DNA of 37,500 nucleotides from Chara braunii. Taxonomy: Eukaryota; Streptophyta; Charophyceae; Charales; Characeae. The translations under genes were made by a program, and so were the position numbers. The DNA lies in the NCBI GenBank assembly GCA_003427395.1, contig BFEA01000009.1:1826291-1863790 (forward strand), written 5' to 3'. The first letter of the stretch is position 1, and every line of letters starts with the position of its first letter. Shown in pieces: positions 1 to 9,936 of the stretch. The notes beneath the pieces were generated by a model. It was not told the DNA's origin and made no database searches. It saw nothing but the letters and a program-made list of their open reading frames with translations.

Positions 1-733
1 GGTCGGGATGGGAAGGAAGGAGAGAGGGAGACGATGTCGGCGAAGTTCAGGGCCAGGAAAGAAGGGGAGGGAAGAGAGATTGCGATGGCAATCGGGATAC
101 AGGAGAGGGAGAGACGATGGAGGGAGAGGTAGGCGAAAGAAGGGAAGGGGGGAGAGGTTGGGAGGAGAGGTCGGGATGGGGAGGGGGAGAGGTCCAGATG
201 GGAGTCGGGAAGGGGGAGTTTTTTTTGTTTTTTTGTTTTGCAGCGCACACCAGTGTGCCACGTGGCACCCAACCAAAAGGAGAAGGAGAGAAGAGGGAGA
301 GGGAATGCCAGAAGGGAGGAGGAGGGAGGAGGGATCTATGGAGGGTGAGGTCGGGATAAGGGGGGGGGGACATTGGGATGGCAGTCGGGATAGAGGAGGG
401 AGAAGGGATCTAGCGGGAAGAAAGGGGAGGGAGGAAAGGTCACGATGGGAATCGGGATAGAGAAGGGGGAAGGAGAGATAGGGGAGGTGGAAGGCGATGG
501 ATGGGAGGAGGGAGAGGTCGAGATGGGAGTCGGGATAGACAAGGGGGAAGGAGGAATAGGGGAGGTCGGCAACGAAAGGGGAGGAGGGAGAAATGATGCC
601 GGGATAGAGGAGGGTGGCGGGAAAGAAGGAGACCGGGGAGAGATCGCGATAGGGGTTGGGATACAGGAGAGGGAGAGAAGAGGTCGGGATGGGGACGGGG
701 AGAGGTCGGGATGGGAGTTGGAAAGGGGGAGGG

Positions 734-737
<4 letters not shown>
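1..737. repeat. G/A-rich degenerate minisatellite
   Basis: The plus strand is almost entirely G and A here. Loosely repeated words such as GGGAGAGGTCGGGATGGGAG and GGGATAGAGGAGGGAG recur at irregular spacing. The long ORFs that cross it on both strands are low-complexity translations with no domain and are not treated as genes. A T-rich interruption with a few unique bases lies at about 219-290. The many GGG runs could form G-quadruplexes on this strand, which is inference. Confidence 0.8.
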
Positions 738-804
<67 letters not shown>

Positions 805-806
805 TT
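738..806. repeat. (TTA)n microsatellite
   Basis: An uninterrupted TTA/TAA trinucleotide run of about 66 bp. Because it abuts the 3' hairpin of the SINE, it is best read as the SINE tail, possibly expanded afterwards. Confidence 0.95.
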
Positions 807-1057
807 TTCCCTCGCCGCGGGCGGAACCGCGGCGGGTTCACTTGTTACCTTAAATTTACTAACTAGAACTAAGCTATCCTAAGGTTATGGGTCTACGTCT
901 TCCTATCTCTACTCTGAGCGGGGAGCAATACCCAAGCTCCTAACACCTGGCATGGGCTGGTACAAACAACCAGCCAGGAGGCCCACACAAACAATCCCGG
1001 CTGGTGAATCCAAAGCATCTCTCCCAGGAGGTCGTGGGGATCGAGAGGACGGCCTTG

Positions 1058-1112
1058 GGTATCAAACCCACAAACTCCTGAGTGCCACTTACGTGCTCAA
1101 CCAATTGAGCTA
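1058..1112 (-). promoter_or_regulatory. Pol III A and B boxes of the SINE
   Basis: The A box lies at 1101-1112 and the B box at 1058-1068, read on the minus strand. Together they form the type 2 internal promoter typical of tRNA genes and tRNA-derived SINEs. Confidence 0.7.
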
Positions 1113-1131
1113 GCCCGCTTGGGCTTGTCTT

Positions 1132-1815
1132 TTGCCTTCTTGCTTTTAACAAAGATCGGTTCTTGTGCTTAGCATGTGTTGTTCGTTCCTTGAATACTTC
1201 ACGTAAACCGGGGTATAGTCTACATTGTTAAACACAAGCGATGACATCTATGCTTGTTCGTGATGCTGAAGTGGACGCACGATGTGTTTTTGTGACATCA
1301 TACAACTGGAATGGTCAATGAGAATTGACATCAAGGACAGAAAATTCTGGCGCATGAGCACAGAAGAACTCGAACAAAGATAGCAAAGTAAGCTCTGATG
1401 CACCTAAACTCCAAGTCTGAGTACCTCGAATATCACGTCCCTTTAGCATTTTTCACCACTGTAGCAAAAGATTCCTTTGCAGGGTTTGTGCAAATGCCCA
1501 TCCTCAGTTTGTGTTGTTCATTGAGGCAAAAAGAATAGTGAACAGCAGTGTCAGGTTGTCTGGGGAGCTGATGAGTTTCATGCCTTAATGGCTCCCTGTT
1601 GCGTCATTTTTTGCCATGTGCAATTCTGACTTTCTGTCAACAAACGTGTGGCGGTGAGAGAAGAGGTGGTGGGATGGACAAGCATGACAAGCATCTCTTT
1701 CGGAGGATGTGTGACTGTGGGTGAAATGGGAGGAGGGGAATAACTTATTTGGGGAGGTGTTAATGCCCTTGTGATCGTCTCTCTGTTCAGACAGGCAGAT
1801 CTGTGGGCAGTATGA
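1132..1815. other. No gene recognised
   Basis: About 680 bp of mixed composition between the SINE and element 1. ORFs are short and show no motif. A T-rich run followed by an AG (ctgttcag, about 1785-1792) looks like a splice acceptor, but no coding exon follows it. Confidence 0.5.
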
Positions 1816-1924
1816 TGCAATCAGACTCGTTTTTTTTTTCTTGCTTCACACGCATGCAAACAGGTGACACAGTACACTGCCGATATGCGCCCAACTCAGA
1901 ACTCAGAGATATGGAACCAAGAAC
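1816..1924 (-). repeat. Element 1 3' LTR remnant
   Basis: This matches 7869-7977 from TGCAATCAGACTC to CCAAGAAC with only a few mismatches. It ends the element at TG, preceded by TATGA at 1811-1815, a possible target-site half. Only the terminal part of the LTR remains, because 1925 onward is integrase. Confidence 0.8.
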
Positions 1925-4538
1925 TTCTGGATTACTAAATCTGTGTGTGCCTCCGCAGGCAGAGGAACAAAAACTGCATACTTGCTAAATCTATCGACTA
2001 TAACCATGACTTGGCTCTTGCCGTGCCTAGTCTTGACATGGGTGTCCATAAAGTCAATGGACACTGAGTCTCCCGGCTGGTCAGGAATAGGCAAGGGTCT
2101 GAGAAGACCTAGAGGGGCACGTGTAGAGGTCTTGTTTCTTTGGCAGACCTTACAACTGCGAACATACGCGATGAAGTCGGCCTTCGTCCCAGGCCATATG
2201 TACGCGCTTTTGCCAACCAAAATGTCCCTCTGTCCCTCAGTATCGTGGCGTTCCCCTAGGATCAGACTACGGACTTCCTCACTGTTAGGAATGCACAATC
2301 GATTAACTATGTTAGTCTTCTCAAATAGTAGTCCATTAGTAGTGCGGTAGTCTGGTTCGGACTCAGGGGCCTCCTTTACTCTCTTGAGGAGGTTACTATA
2401 GATAGGGTCCTGCGCATACGCCTCTCTAACTTTCTGTTGCAGGTCTTTCCCTACATCCAAATAGTGAACTATCGCTCCGAAGTAGTCAGCTCTCCTACTC
2501 AAAGCGTCGGCAACTACATTATACTTTTTACTGGCTTGAGCTCAAAATCATATTGGTCTAACTCTGCGACGCACCTATTAAGCTTAGGTGTCATCTTGGC
2601 GTGAGTCTTCAGCCACCGTAACGTCTCGTGGTCTGAATAGACTTCAAAGTGCCTCCCAAGCAAGTAGTGCTTCCAGTGTTCTAACGCTTGCCTTAGAGCG
2701 TAGAGTTCCCTTTCGTAGGTGGATGTCGATACCTTCTCCGAAGGCATCCTAGCAGACGTGAACTCTACGGGTCTGTATCCACTGCCATCGTCTTGCTGTA
2801 ATACAACACCTATACCATACTGGCTCGCGTCAGTGGTGACGACGAAAGGTAAGGGCGGATCGGCTACCTTAAGGACTGGGTACTCTATCAATGCCTGCTC
2901 CAATTTCTTCATGTCAGACGTGCAGTCCTTGTCCCATTTCCAGATTGTTTCTTTCTTCAATAACCTGCGAAGGGGTGTCGCCATGGTAGAGAAGTTTCTC
3001 ACAAACTTCCTGGAATAGTTAGCTAGGCCTAAGAACGACCGCAACTCTGTCAATGTGCGGGGCGTAGGCCAATCTCTAATCGTTGCGATCTTGCTATCTT
3101 CTGGTTTAATGTCGTCTCCATCTAAGTCATGGCCTAAATACAAAACTTGGGTTTTTGCCACTCGTACTTCTTTGCATTGATCTTGAAGTTGACCTCTCTC
3201 AGCTTCTCCAAGACCTGCCTCAGATGACCCTCATGCTCTTGGAGGGTCCTACTGAACACTAGAATATCATCTAAGTAGACTTCTACAAACCTATCTAACC
3301 ACGAACTAAATAAGTCATTCATATGACGCTGAAAAGTTGCTGGCGCGTTGGTTAGTCCAAAGGGCATAACTATGAACTCGTAGTGCCCATACCTAGTCCG
3401 GAATGCAGTCTTATACTAATCATCAGGATTAACCTCTATTTGATGATATCCGGACTGCAAATCGATCTTCGAGAAGTACTTGCAACCTTGCACCCGATCT
3501 AAAAGATCATCTATACGGGGCAGTGGCTCCGCATTCTTCACTGTAATAGCATTAAGACCCCTATAGTCAATTCACATTCTAAGCTCGCCCTCATTCTTGG
3601 GGACAAATAGAACAGGTGTTCCAAATGGAGACGAACTGGGCCTAATCCAACCCTTCTTTAAGAGTTCATCTAACTGCTTGCGCAACTCCTCCAACTCCCG
3701 TGGGGACATCCGATACACTGCTCCTTTCAAAGTCCTACTGCCAGGCTCTATCTCAATGCGATGCTGGATGGCCCGCGGGACTACCTCTGTTGGCTGCTTA
3801 GCTAAATCTGTGTACTCTTCCAGCAGCTTGGCAATAGCGGGATCTATGGGCTTTTCCTCTTTAAGCTCAGCAACTTGTCTAACGTAGGCTACAAAAACCT
3901 GTTCTTCTAGCTGCTCCTTCTTCACTAGCCTCGCAAACGCAGGAGCGCTAAGACAACAATGTGCTAAGGAGTTGTCTACTCCTGACACATGAAACAGACG
4001 AGCAGTCTTCACCTCGCCTGATGGACTAGGGAACCTACACATGCTCTCTCAGAAGAAGTGTGGCTCCCGCTGCCTCTCCCCAGTCCATTCCTAGGACTAT
4101 GTCAAATGGGAGGTTGTCCTCTACGAGGAGAGTCATGGAATGGAGAACTTTCTCCACCTTTCCATCTTTCTCTAGGCGGAAGTTCGCCTGGACTATCTCT
4201 ACGTAATCCTTTACTCGCATCGTGCGATTATCAGCGAGGATACTTACTATGGGGTCTGCTAACTTTTGGACTTTCAATCCCAACTTTAACTTTTCCAGCG
4301 CCTTTCTACTAATGTAGTTGCGAGTGGCCCCACTATCTATGAGGGCCCGCACTGTGTTCCTAAAGAATTCTACGTCTACTAGTACTAGCTGTCCTCTACT
4401 CTCTTTCTTCATCTTGGCCCAGGCGGGCATTCTCTTCTTTAGCTTGTCAGTCATGCCTGTGAGGGAGGTGCCTAAAGAGACTCTAACACATGCAGTCTCT
4501 AGACAACTATCTAGGCACCGGCCTGGAACCTCTGCCAT
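1925..4538 (-). pseudogene. Element 1 pol (protease-RT-RNase H-integrase), broken
   Basis: Several minus-strand frames together cover a gypsy pol. Protease (4538-4035) has the active-site motif ALIDSGATRNYIS and the FDIVLGMDW flap-side motif. Reverse transcriptase (about 4000-3130) has [23 protein letters not shown] and the catalytic YLDD at 3266-3277. RNase H (2900-2510) keeps TTDASQYG, ERELYAL and YSDHETL, and ADALSR follows in another frame. Integrase (2502-1925) keeps CKVCQRNK, but the histidine half of its zinc site is changed to HDTEGQRD. It has the first catalytic Asp (SIDFMD) and then stops short of the second Asp and the Glu. Defects are in-frame stops at 3572-3574 and 3416-3418, a one-base frame loss near 3160, a frameshift near 2515, and the C-terminal truncation at 1925. 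The element was functional in ancestry and is dead now. Confidence 0.88.
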
Positions 4539-4539
4539 A

Positions 4540-6576
4540 GGCGCATTTGGTGTGGGAGTTTCCTGTCGGCTCGCGCTCGTTTCCCCACATGGCCTTATGG
4601 TAGGGGCAGTTACAACCCCTACTGGCGGCTGCCTTTTGACCCCTGGGCAATCGATCGGGCCTCTCTATACTTCGGACAATATTTGATGTTGTGGCCAGGT
4701 TCACCGCAATATATGCATTGCCCTTGGTCCACACGCTGTTGCCAGACGCGCTGGTCCAGGCCCAAATCTTCCCAAGGTCGGCCCTGTGGCCGATCTGGGT
4801 GCCAACCACTTCTCGGGTGACCTATTTCCAGAATGGTTTTGCGGGGGACCTTGACCCCTGCCTCCCGCTTGGCGGTTTCCCCTACCGCCAGCCCCCTGGT
4901 TGCCTTGGAAACGACCCCCGGAGGCCCGGCCCCCTGGGCCCTGGCCTCTACCTCCTCCTTGCGGCCTCCCTCAGGCCACGACAGCAGCGTAGGTCCTCCC
5001 CTGGCTAGCGCTACTGTCCCCTTCCTCTTCTAGTCCCAACTCTATCTGGTCGTAGGGGACTTCATCCATACCACTTTTGTCTAGTGTAAGGATGAGGCGA
5101 TACTTTGTCTTGACCTGGCCCGATATGGTACGGCCTTTCCACTTTTTGCCCTTATCTAGGTCCTTGTGCTAGAAAGTGGAGATTGACATGGACCACGCTT
5201 CGAACGCCACCACTTCCCTGCTCAAAGCATCATAGGTCATGGTAGGCTGCTGACTTTTTTCAAAGAAATGCCCGCGTAGCTGTTCGGGCATGGCACGATA
5301 GAAGAGGTTGACCAATTGGGTCTCAGTGAGCCCATGGTCAGGAACGTCGACTAACTCGTCCATCACACCTTTGAGTGCCTTGACACTCTTCCATTGGCGA
5401 GAATGGATGGTTTGCAGCTTATCTGAGGCTTTGACACTATGGGTAACGTCTGCAAACCGTTCTCTCAATAACTTGTTGAGAGGGGTAAACGCTGAATATG
5501 CAACTAAGTCATCGTTGCAATTGGCGGCGCGGCACAGGGAACGGGCGAAGCTTGCTGCTTCCTCCCTAAGAGCGTGGATAGCTACCAGGACATGTTCGTC
5601 CGGGGTGACTTTCTGCAAGTGCACATACATTTTAATATTGGCTTCCCAATTGTCGAAGTTCTCCTCCTTCTTTGCACTACAGGAGTCGGGGAACTTCACT
5701 TTAACAAGCTCCCTACGAGGACGTGCTTCTTCTTCCTAGGGTGCAGCCAGCCTGGCGTCCTCTATGACGCCCGTGCAATAACGCTCTGTATTCTCTGGGC
5801 GGGCCGTCACCTCTGAGCCCACCTGCATCACTAACTCACGTGGGAAGTACCTGAATCCGTGCCGTACGGATCACAGGGCTATGTCCTGACTCCTACCAAA
5901 CTGATATTGCTCTCCCTGGACCTGGGCTAGACGCTCTATGTTCCTCGCCATGATCTGCATCTTCCCGAACAGGTCCGCCTGCGCCGCCATCTGCTCTCCC
6001 TGTTTCTTTACTTCTTCCAATTCCCTTGCCGCCTGGCTCACTACATCCACTCTCTTTTTCCGTTCCCTCATCAGTCGCAACTTCCACTCCATCCTCTTTT
6101 CATCCTCTATGGTCTGCCACTTGAGTGGGTCTTCCTCTGCATCCCACTCTTTCATGGCCGCCTCCTGCTCTTCCCTGGTTACATATATTAATGTCGCCTC
6201 CTCTTCTCCCAGGGATAAATTGGCCACCCATTCCGTAATCTTCTTCTCCAACGGGTCTTCCTTCACACCGCTGGGTTCTCCTCTTCCTCTTGTCCTTCTC
6301 CTCTCTACCGCTTCTTCTACCTCTTCTTCTACCTTTTCTTCCTCCTTTTTCAACCTTTCCAGTTCCTTTGCCATCTCTTCCGCAACCTTCTTCTTCGCCG
6401 CCTGTTCCTCAAGCGAGGCCTTCTTCTTGGCCTCCAACCTTCTTCTTCGCCGCCTGTTCCTCCAACAAGGCCTTCTTGGCCTCCTTCTCCCTTCTCTCCT
6501 TCAGGATGGCGGCGGTTTTTGCATCCTGTTGTGCTGTGTAAGGGCAAGTGCTCGTTCCCGTACGCGTGTCAACCAT
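4540..6576 (-). pseudogene. Element 1 gag, broken
   Basis: The likely start is the ATG at 6576-6574 (MVDTRTGTSTCPYT), which resembles other gypsy gag N-termini, rather than the upstream ATG at 6609. The first part (to 5871) is a Lys/Glu/Arg-rich coiled coil with a repeated LEEQAAKKK word and a frameshift near 6437 at that repeat. The capsid-like segment lies at 5699-5169, with FDNWEANIKMYVHLQ and FADVTHSVKASDKLQTI, the usual retrotransposon gag fold region. A nucleocapsid zinc knuckle, CIYCGEPGHNIKYC, lies in a third frame at 4676-4717. Gag would package element RNA into cytoplasmic particles. Stops separate the coiled-coil, capsid and zinc-knuckle segments. Confidence 0.8.
4676..4717 (-). 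other. CCHC zinc knuckle of element 1 gag
   Basis: The minus-strand translation gives C-x2-C-x4-H-x4-C with all four ligands present. It sits just before the protease, as expected for gypsy nucleocapsid. Confidence 0.85.
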
Positions 6577-6765
6577 GGTGATAGACGCACAACCAAGTAA
6601 CGGTTCCACTCGTCACCACTTAGACTCTCCCCCTAACAAAATCAGCTTAAGACCGACTCAATCTAAGGACCACAGGCTCCGTATAGAACCCTACCAACTA
6701 TGGTCTCGAGCCTGGACTTTAAACCACAGCCATCACTACAAAACCTTTTGCTGATCAGGAGGCAT

Positions 6766-6790
6766 TTAAGGAGATCCCCCGTAACTCCTC
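6766..6790 (-). ncRNA. Leader hairpin shared with elements 3 and 4
   Basis: On the minus strand the leader reads TGAGGAG, an 11-base loop with GGGGG, then CTCCTTA, forming a 7-bp stem with one G-U pair. The surrounding 70 bp (about 6745-6815) is nearly identical to 20070-20140 of element 3 and recognisably like 35385-35440. It lies upstream of gag, so packaging, dimerisation or translation roles are possible but unproven. Confidence 0.55.
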
Positions 6791-7178
6791 AGGAATTCTT
6801 TAACGTCGCAGACAGGACGACGCGATCATCAGCAGGTTCTCTCAAGACTTAGACGGCCCGTTGTGCAGCCCACAGCTCGGATTTTGGGCCTACCGTGCCA
6901 CACCGAGTAGCCCGGCAGTCAGTACCGGTCCTTTGGAGGGTTCGTGTCCCCGGGACAGTCGAGTCGTCAAACACAGCCTTTAGCCCTACTCAGCCCGTGT
7001 GGGTTTGGTCAACGAGGCCCTATCCTTCATACACGGAGTCCTATCACCTGGACAGAAGAGACTCAATGCAGAAAGAAGAGACAGAGACTCAGACTCAGCA
7101 AGTACCATAGGGTGAGTGTACATCCATGGTGCAAGGGGATAGGCTAAGGGCCTGGCGAGATTATACCAACTCCAGCTT

Positions 7179-7284
7179 GGTCAACGTCTTGGTGAATGCT
7201 TGGTCAACGCGGTCAAACCTTGGTCAACGCTCCTGTCAACCGTCTGGTCAACACCCGGTCACTCCTGGTCAACACCGAGGTCAA
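7179..7284 (-). promoter_or_regulatory. Cluster of seven TTGACC words in element 1 leader
   Basis: GGTCAA occurs on the plus strand at 7179, 7202, 7211, 7222, 7246, 7267 and 7279, with a degenerate TGTCAA at 7235. On the element's own strand this is TTGACC, the W-box bound by plant WRKY factors. The spacing is irregular (9-24 bp) and the linkers differ, so it is not a simple exact minisatellite. Regulatory function is inference. Confidence 0.45.
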
Positions 7285-7555
7285 CCCTCAAGTCGGCTAT
7301 GGCTGCCGGCACTTTCTTCCTCATCAACTTCCCTTCTCTTCACCTTCTTTGCCTGCCTTCTATCTCGCCCCTTTCTTCTTCCTTCTCTTTTTTTATTCTT
7401 TTTCACCCTCGGCTTTGTCTGTCTTCAACTTGGTTGTCCCTCCTTCCTTCTTCCCCGGCTATGTCTCCTCCTTCCTTCTTCGTCACTCCGTGTTCGAGCT
7501 CTGCGGGTATGGACGCCACTTCCTCTTGGACCACACAACCAATCTTGTATCGCTC

Positions 7556-7556
<1 letters not shown>

Positions 7557-7617
<61 letters not shown>

Positions 7618-7618
7618 N

Positions 7619-7704
<86 letters not shown>
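7557..7704. repeat. (CT)n microsatellite with an unresolved base
   Basis: A pure CT dinucleotide run of about 148 bp with an N at 7618. The N suggests the assembly did not resolve the length. Ser/Leu or Arg/Glu ORFs across it are artefacts. Confidence 0.97.
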
Positions 7705-7709
<5 letters not shown>

Positions 7710-7855
7710 ATTGCCTTCGGTGCATTATACGGCACCTTCTTCTGCAGCGCAGCTATGGCGGACTTCCTTCTTCAACGGCGCTCTTCAACTATGGCGCCCT
7801 ACGGCGCGCGTCTCTCTCCTGCTGCAATGGCGATGGCGCATGGGATAGCGGGTCA

Positions 7856-7867
7856 GCTCTGATACCA
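7856..7867 (-). promoter_or_regulatory. Primer-binding site of element 1
   Basis: The minus strand reads TGGTATCAGAGC, complementary to the 3' end of plant initiator tRNA-Met. It starts one base after the LTR end at 7869. This fixes the orientation of the element and the inner edge of its 5' LTR. Confidence 0.9.
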
Positions 7868-7868
7868 G

Positions 7869-7977
7869 TGCAATCAGACTCGGTTTTTTTTTCTTGCTTC
7901 ACACGCATGCAAACAGGTGACACAGTAAACTGGCGATATGCGCCCAACTCAGAACGCAGAGATATGCAACCAAGAAC
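7869..7977 (-). repeat. Element 1 5' LTR, inner part
   Basis: The LTR ends CA on the minus strand, next to the primer-binding site, and matches the remnant at 1816-1924. Sequence beyond 7977 to roughly 8.7 kb is likely the rest of the LTR, but no second copy remains to prove it. Confidence 0.8.
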
Positions 7978-8960
7978 ACCGTTTGATTTCAACTCGCTTC
8001 AGATAGGCTATGGCGCAATAGCGCCCAACAACTCTTGTTCATCACTGTACTTGACTTCACCATTCACACACACTCAACTCTAGATCACCCTGGATATCCC
8101 ACACGCAACACACTCTGTATACAATCACACACACATACTGCACTCACCTACAGCTATGGGGGCGCTAGCCGCTGTCACTACCTACAGCTATGGCTACGCT
8201 ATCTCCTTCAGCCCACTTTGACTTCAGGCGCATCTGCAGACCACCTCACACAAGATGCTCAAGCAGCGCTTCCGCATGGCTTACGCAGGAATGAATGAAT
8301 GACTGGTCGCTGCCTCTTGCTGTGTACTTCTGTAGCTCGTTGGTCTGCCCCTTTCCCATGCCCTGGGTGCACACAGTCCCACACGGTACTTGCTTGACTG
8401 GACCCTGACTGACTGGGACTGATACCACTGACTGCATGGGGACGTATTGCCAACTTGCTGCAGTCGCACTGCCGACGTACTGCAGCTGGCTTCGCCACTT
8501 GCCCACTTGCCTCTGTCTAAACGTGAGCAAGCTCCGAAAGGCCACTTCCGGACCTTCCGGAAGTTCGTAGACTTGGCCTTTCGGTACCGTAGCAGCTACG
8601 ACCTTGACCTTTCAGGAATACAGCAGCTACGACTTTGACCCTTCGGAGGAGCCACAGCTACGACTCCTAGGACCTGCTAAGACCTACAAACGACAGCTCT
8701 ACATACAACCTACGGACCTACGACAGCAAGTCACGGGTTCAACTCTCAGGGTCGACTCAGAAACTGTACACAGGTGAAGTGAGGACTAGGGATCGAGCCC
8801 TGGGACCTGCATCGGCTACTGCAAAAGGTGGAATCCGTTTCAATGACCTCCTTGATTTCCCTCAGCTGTGGGAGGAAAGTGGAAAATTTGAGTGTCGCAC
8901 AAAGTAAGTCGGTCAATAGTGAATGATGCAGAATTTGGCATTGACTCGATGCCAAGGATG
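7978..8960. other. Probable remainder of LTR, no gene
   Basis: No domain-bearing ORF was found. Short related words such as CAGCTACGAC(C/T)TTGAC and CAGCTATGG recur at 8150-8670. This could be the outer part of the element 1 LTR followed by host sequence. The boundary cannot be placed. Confidence 0.4.
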
Positions 8961-9238
8961 ATCTAGATAGAAGGATGGAGAAAACTGCGTGTTGAGTTGT
9001 CTTTGGAGAAGAGGTGAAATGGGGTCAATTTGCATGAGGGAGAAAATTGTGTGTTGTCTGCGGAGGAGAGGCGGAATGGGGTCCAGTTTGCATGGGATCC
9101 TTTGTGCTAATGATTGGAAGCATGCATTGCTCCAAGAAGATGGGGGTTACACATATTAAGATTTTGTCAATTGCTGGTCTCAATTGGTATTCCTACATGT
9201 TCGAAGTCCTCAGCAAAAGGGACTTTTCAGGCAAACAC

Positions 9239-9455
9239 GTTTTGGAAAGAGGAGGATGTGCACTAGTTTGCTGTAAGTATGGGACATTGCAATTGCACAA
9301 GAAATGCCACATGTTTTTGGAAGAGGAGGATGCACTCTAGTTTTGTTACTAGAGCATGTAGGGATGCCGATCTCAGTCGCAGTGACCCATCTCTTTGCAA
9401 AACGTTTTGGAAAGAGGAGGATGTGCACTAGTTCTGGAAGAGGAGGATGTGCGCT
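9239..9455 (+). repeat. Dispersed GGAAGAGGAGGATG repeats
   Basis: A word close to GGAAAGAGGAGGATGTGCAC occurs at about 9244, 9317, 9410 and 9435 with small changes. A second word, TTGGTAT(T/C)CCTAC, occurs at about 9184 and 9466. They form a small scrambled repeat cluster around the foldback at 9356-9480. Confidence 0.7.
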
Positions 9456-9480
9456 GCGACTGAGGTTGGTATCCCTACGT
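9356..9480. ncRNA. 29-bp foldback, miRNA-precursor-like
   Basis: Arm 9356-9384 pairs with arm 9452-9480 over 29 continuous base pairs, of which five are G-U, with a 67-base loop. The pairing was checked base by base. A stem of this length is in the range of plant miRNA precursors or young inverted repeats, but nothing shows transcription. An inverted duplication of a repeat word would give the same picture. Confidence 0.4.
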
Positions 9481-9561
9481 TTTTGACGACATGCAATGAG
9501 ATCTTTGAGTTGTTGCGTTAATGGGTCGCTGCGACTTCATGAAATGGGTATTTGCAACGGC

Positions 9562-9870
9562 ATGACTGCTGCTGCTGCTGCAGCTGCGCTGCCACTACTG
9601 ACACCACTGCTGCTGCTGCGCCTATGCTGCTGCTGCTACGATTGGTCCTGCTATTGTTGTGGTCACTCCTGCTTACTACTACTGATGCTGCCGTTCCTGC
9701 CGACCCATACCGCTGCTATTACTGCTGCTGCAACTGGTGTTCGTGCCACTGCTATTGCTGCTAATGCTGCTCCTGATACTGCTATTGTCACTGATGCTAC
9801 TACTATTGCCGCTGATCGTACTCCTGCTGCTGCTGCTGCTTCTCCTCCTCCTCCTGCTGCTACTGCCGAC
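9562..9870. repeat. CTG/GCT-rich trinucleotide tract
   Basis: About 300 bp dominated by CTG, GCT and CTA triplets with frequent interruptions, ending in CTCCTCCTCCTCC. The poly-Ala, poly-Leu and poly-Cys ORFs in this tract are by-products. No flanking coding context makes it a convincing homopolymer-encoding exon. Confidence 0.9.
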
Positions 9871-9936
9871 TGTTCTTTTTCGTTCCCTCGCCCCATTTTT
9901 GCCTTTTTTTCTTCGTTTGTTTTACAAAGATGATTT

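Larger units (their letters stand above)
738..1131 (-). mobile_element. tRNA-derived SINE with (TAA)n tail
   Basis: Reading the minus strand, an internal RNA polymerase III promoter is visible. The A box is TAGCTCAATTGG at 1112-1101 and the B box is GGTTTGATACC at 1068-1058, each one base off consensus, with tRNA-like spacing. A unique body of about 220 bp follows. It ends in a GC-rich hairpin (stem CGCCGCGG/CCGCGGCG, 813-834) and a (TAA)n tail running to 738. The acceptor stem does not pair well, so this is not a working tRNA gene. The minus-strand ORF over 940-1152 is a translation of the tRNA-like head, a known annotation artefact. Copy number in the genome cannot be judged from here. Confidence 0.75.
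6577..7855 (-). other. Element 1 leader (5' untranslated region)
   Basis: About 1.28 kb lies between the primer-binding site and gag, with no credible ORF. It holds the conserved hairpin, a cluster of GGTCAA words (7179-7284), a pyrimidine-rich tract and a long CT microsatellite. Such long leaders are common in plant gypsy elements. Confidence 0.6.
1816..7977 (-). mobile_element. Element 1: decayed Ty3/gypsy retrotransposon
   Basis: On the minus strand the order is LTR, primer-binding site, leader, gag, protease, reverse transcriptase, RNase H, integrase and LTR remnant, which is the Ty3/gypsy order. The two LTR segments, 1816-1924 and 7869-7977, are collinear and about 95% alike over 109 bp. 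Both begin TGCAATCAGACTC on the plus strand. The right LTR almost certainly continues beyond 7977, but its outer end could not be found, so the true element is longer. The left LTR is truncated: the integrase reading frame runs straight into it. Gag and pol contain stops and frameshifts, so the copy is dead. Confidence 0.85.

Noticed and set aside
1058-1112. Functional tRNA gene
   Set aside because: A and B boxes are present, but the acceptor stem does not pair and the unit continues into a SINE body with a TAA tail.
940-1152. 70-codon minus-strand ORF containing SGLAQLVEH
   Set aside because: This is the translation of the tRNA-like head of the SINE, a recurrent artefact, not a protein.
1811-1815. 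TATGA as target duplication of element 1
   Set aside because: The outer end of the right LTR was not located, so no matching second half could be shown.
7196-8083. 295-codon ORF
   Set aside because: Most of it is a CT microsatellite translation and LTR sequence; it has no domain.
8785-8830. Second B-box-like sequence (GGCTCGATCCC on the minus strand)
   Set aside because: No A box lies at the correct distance; the nearest match is too close and weak.
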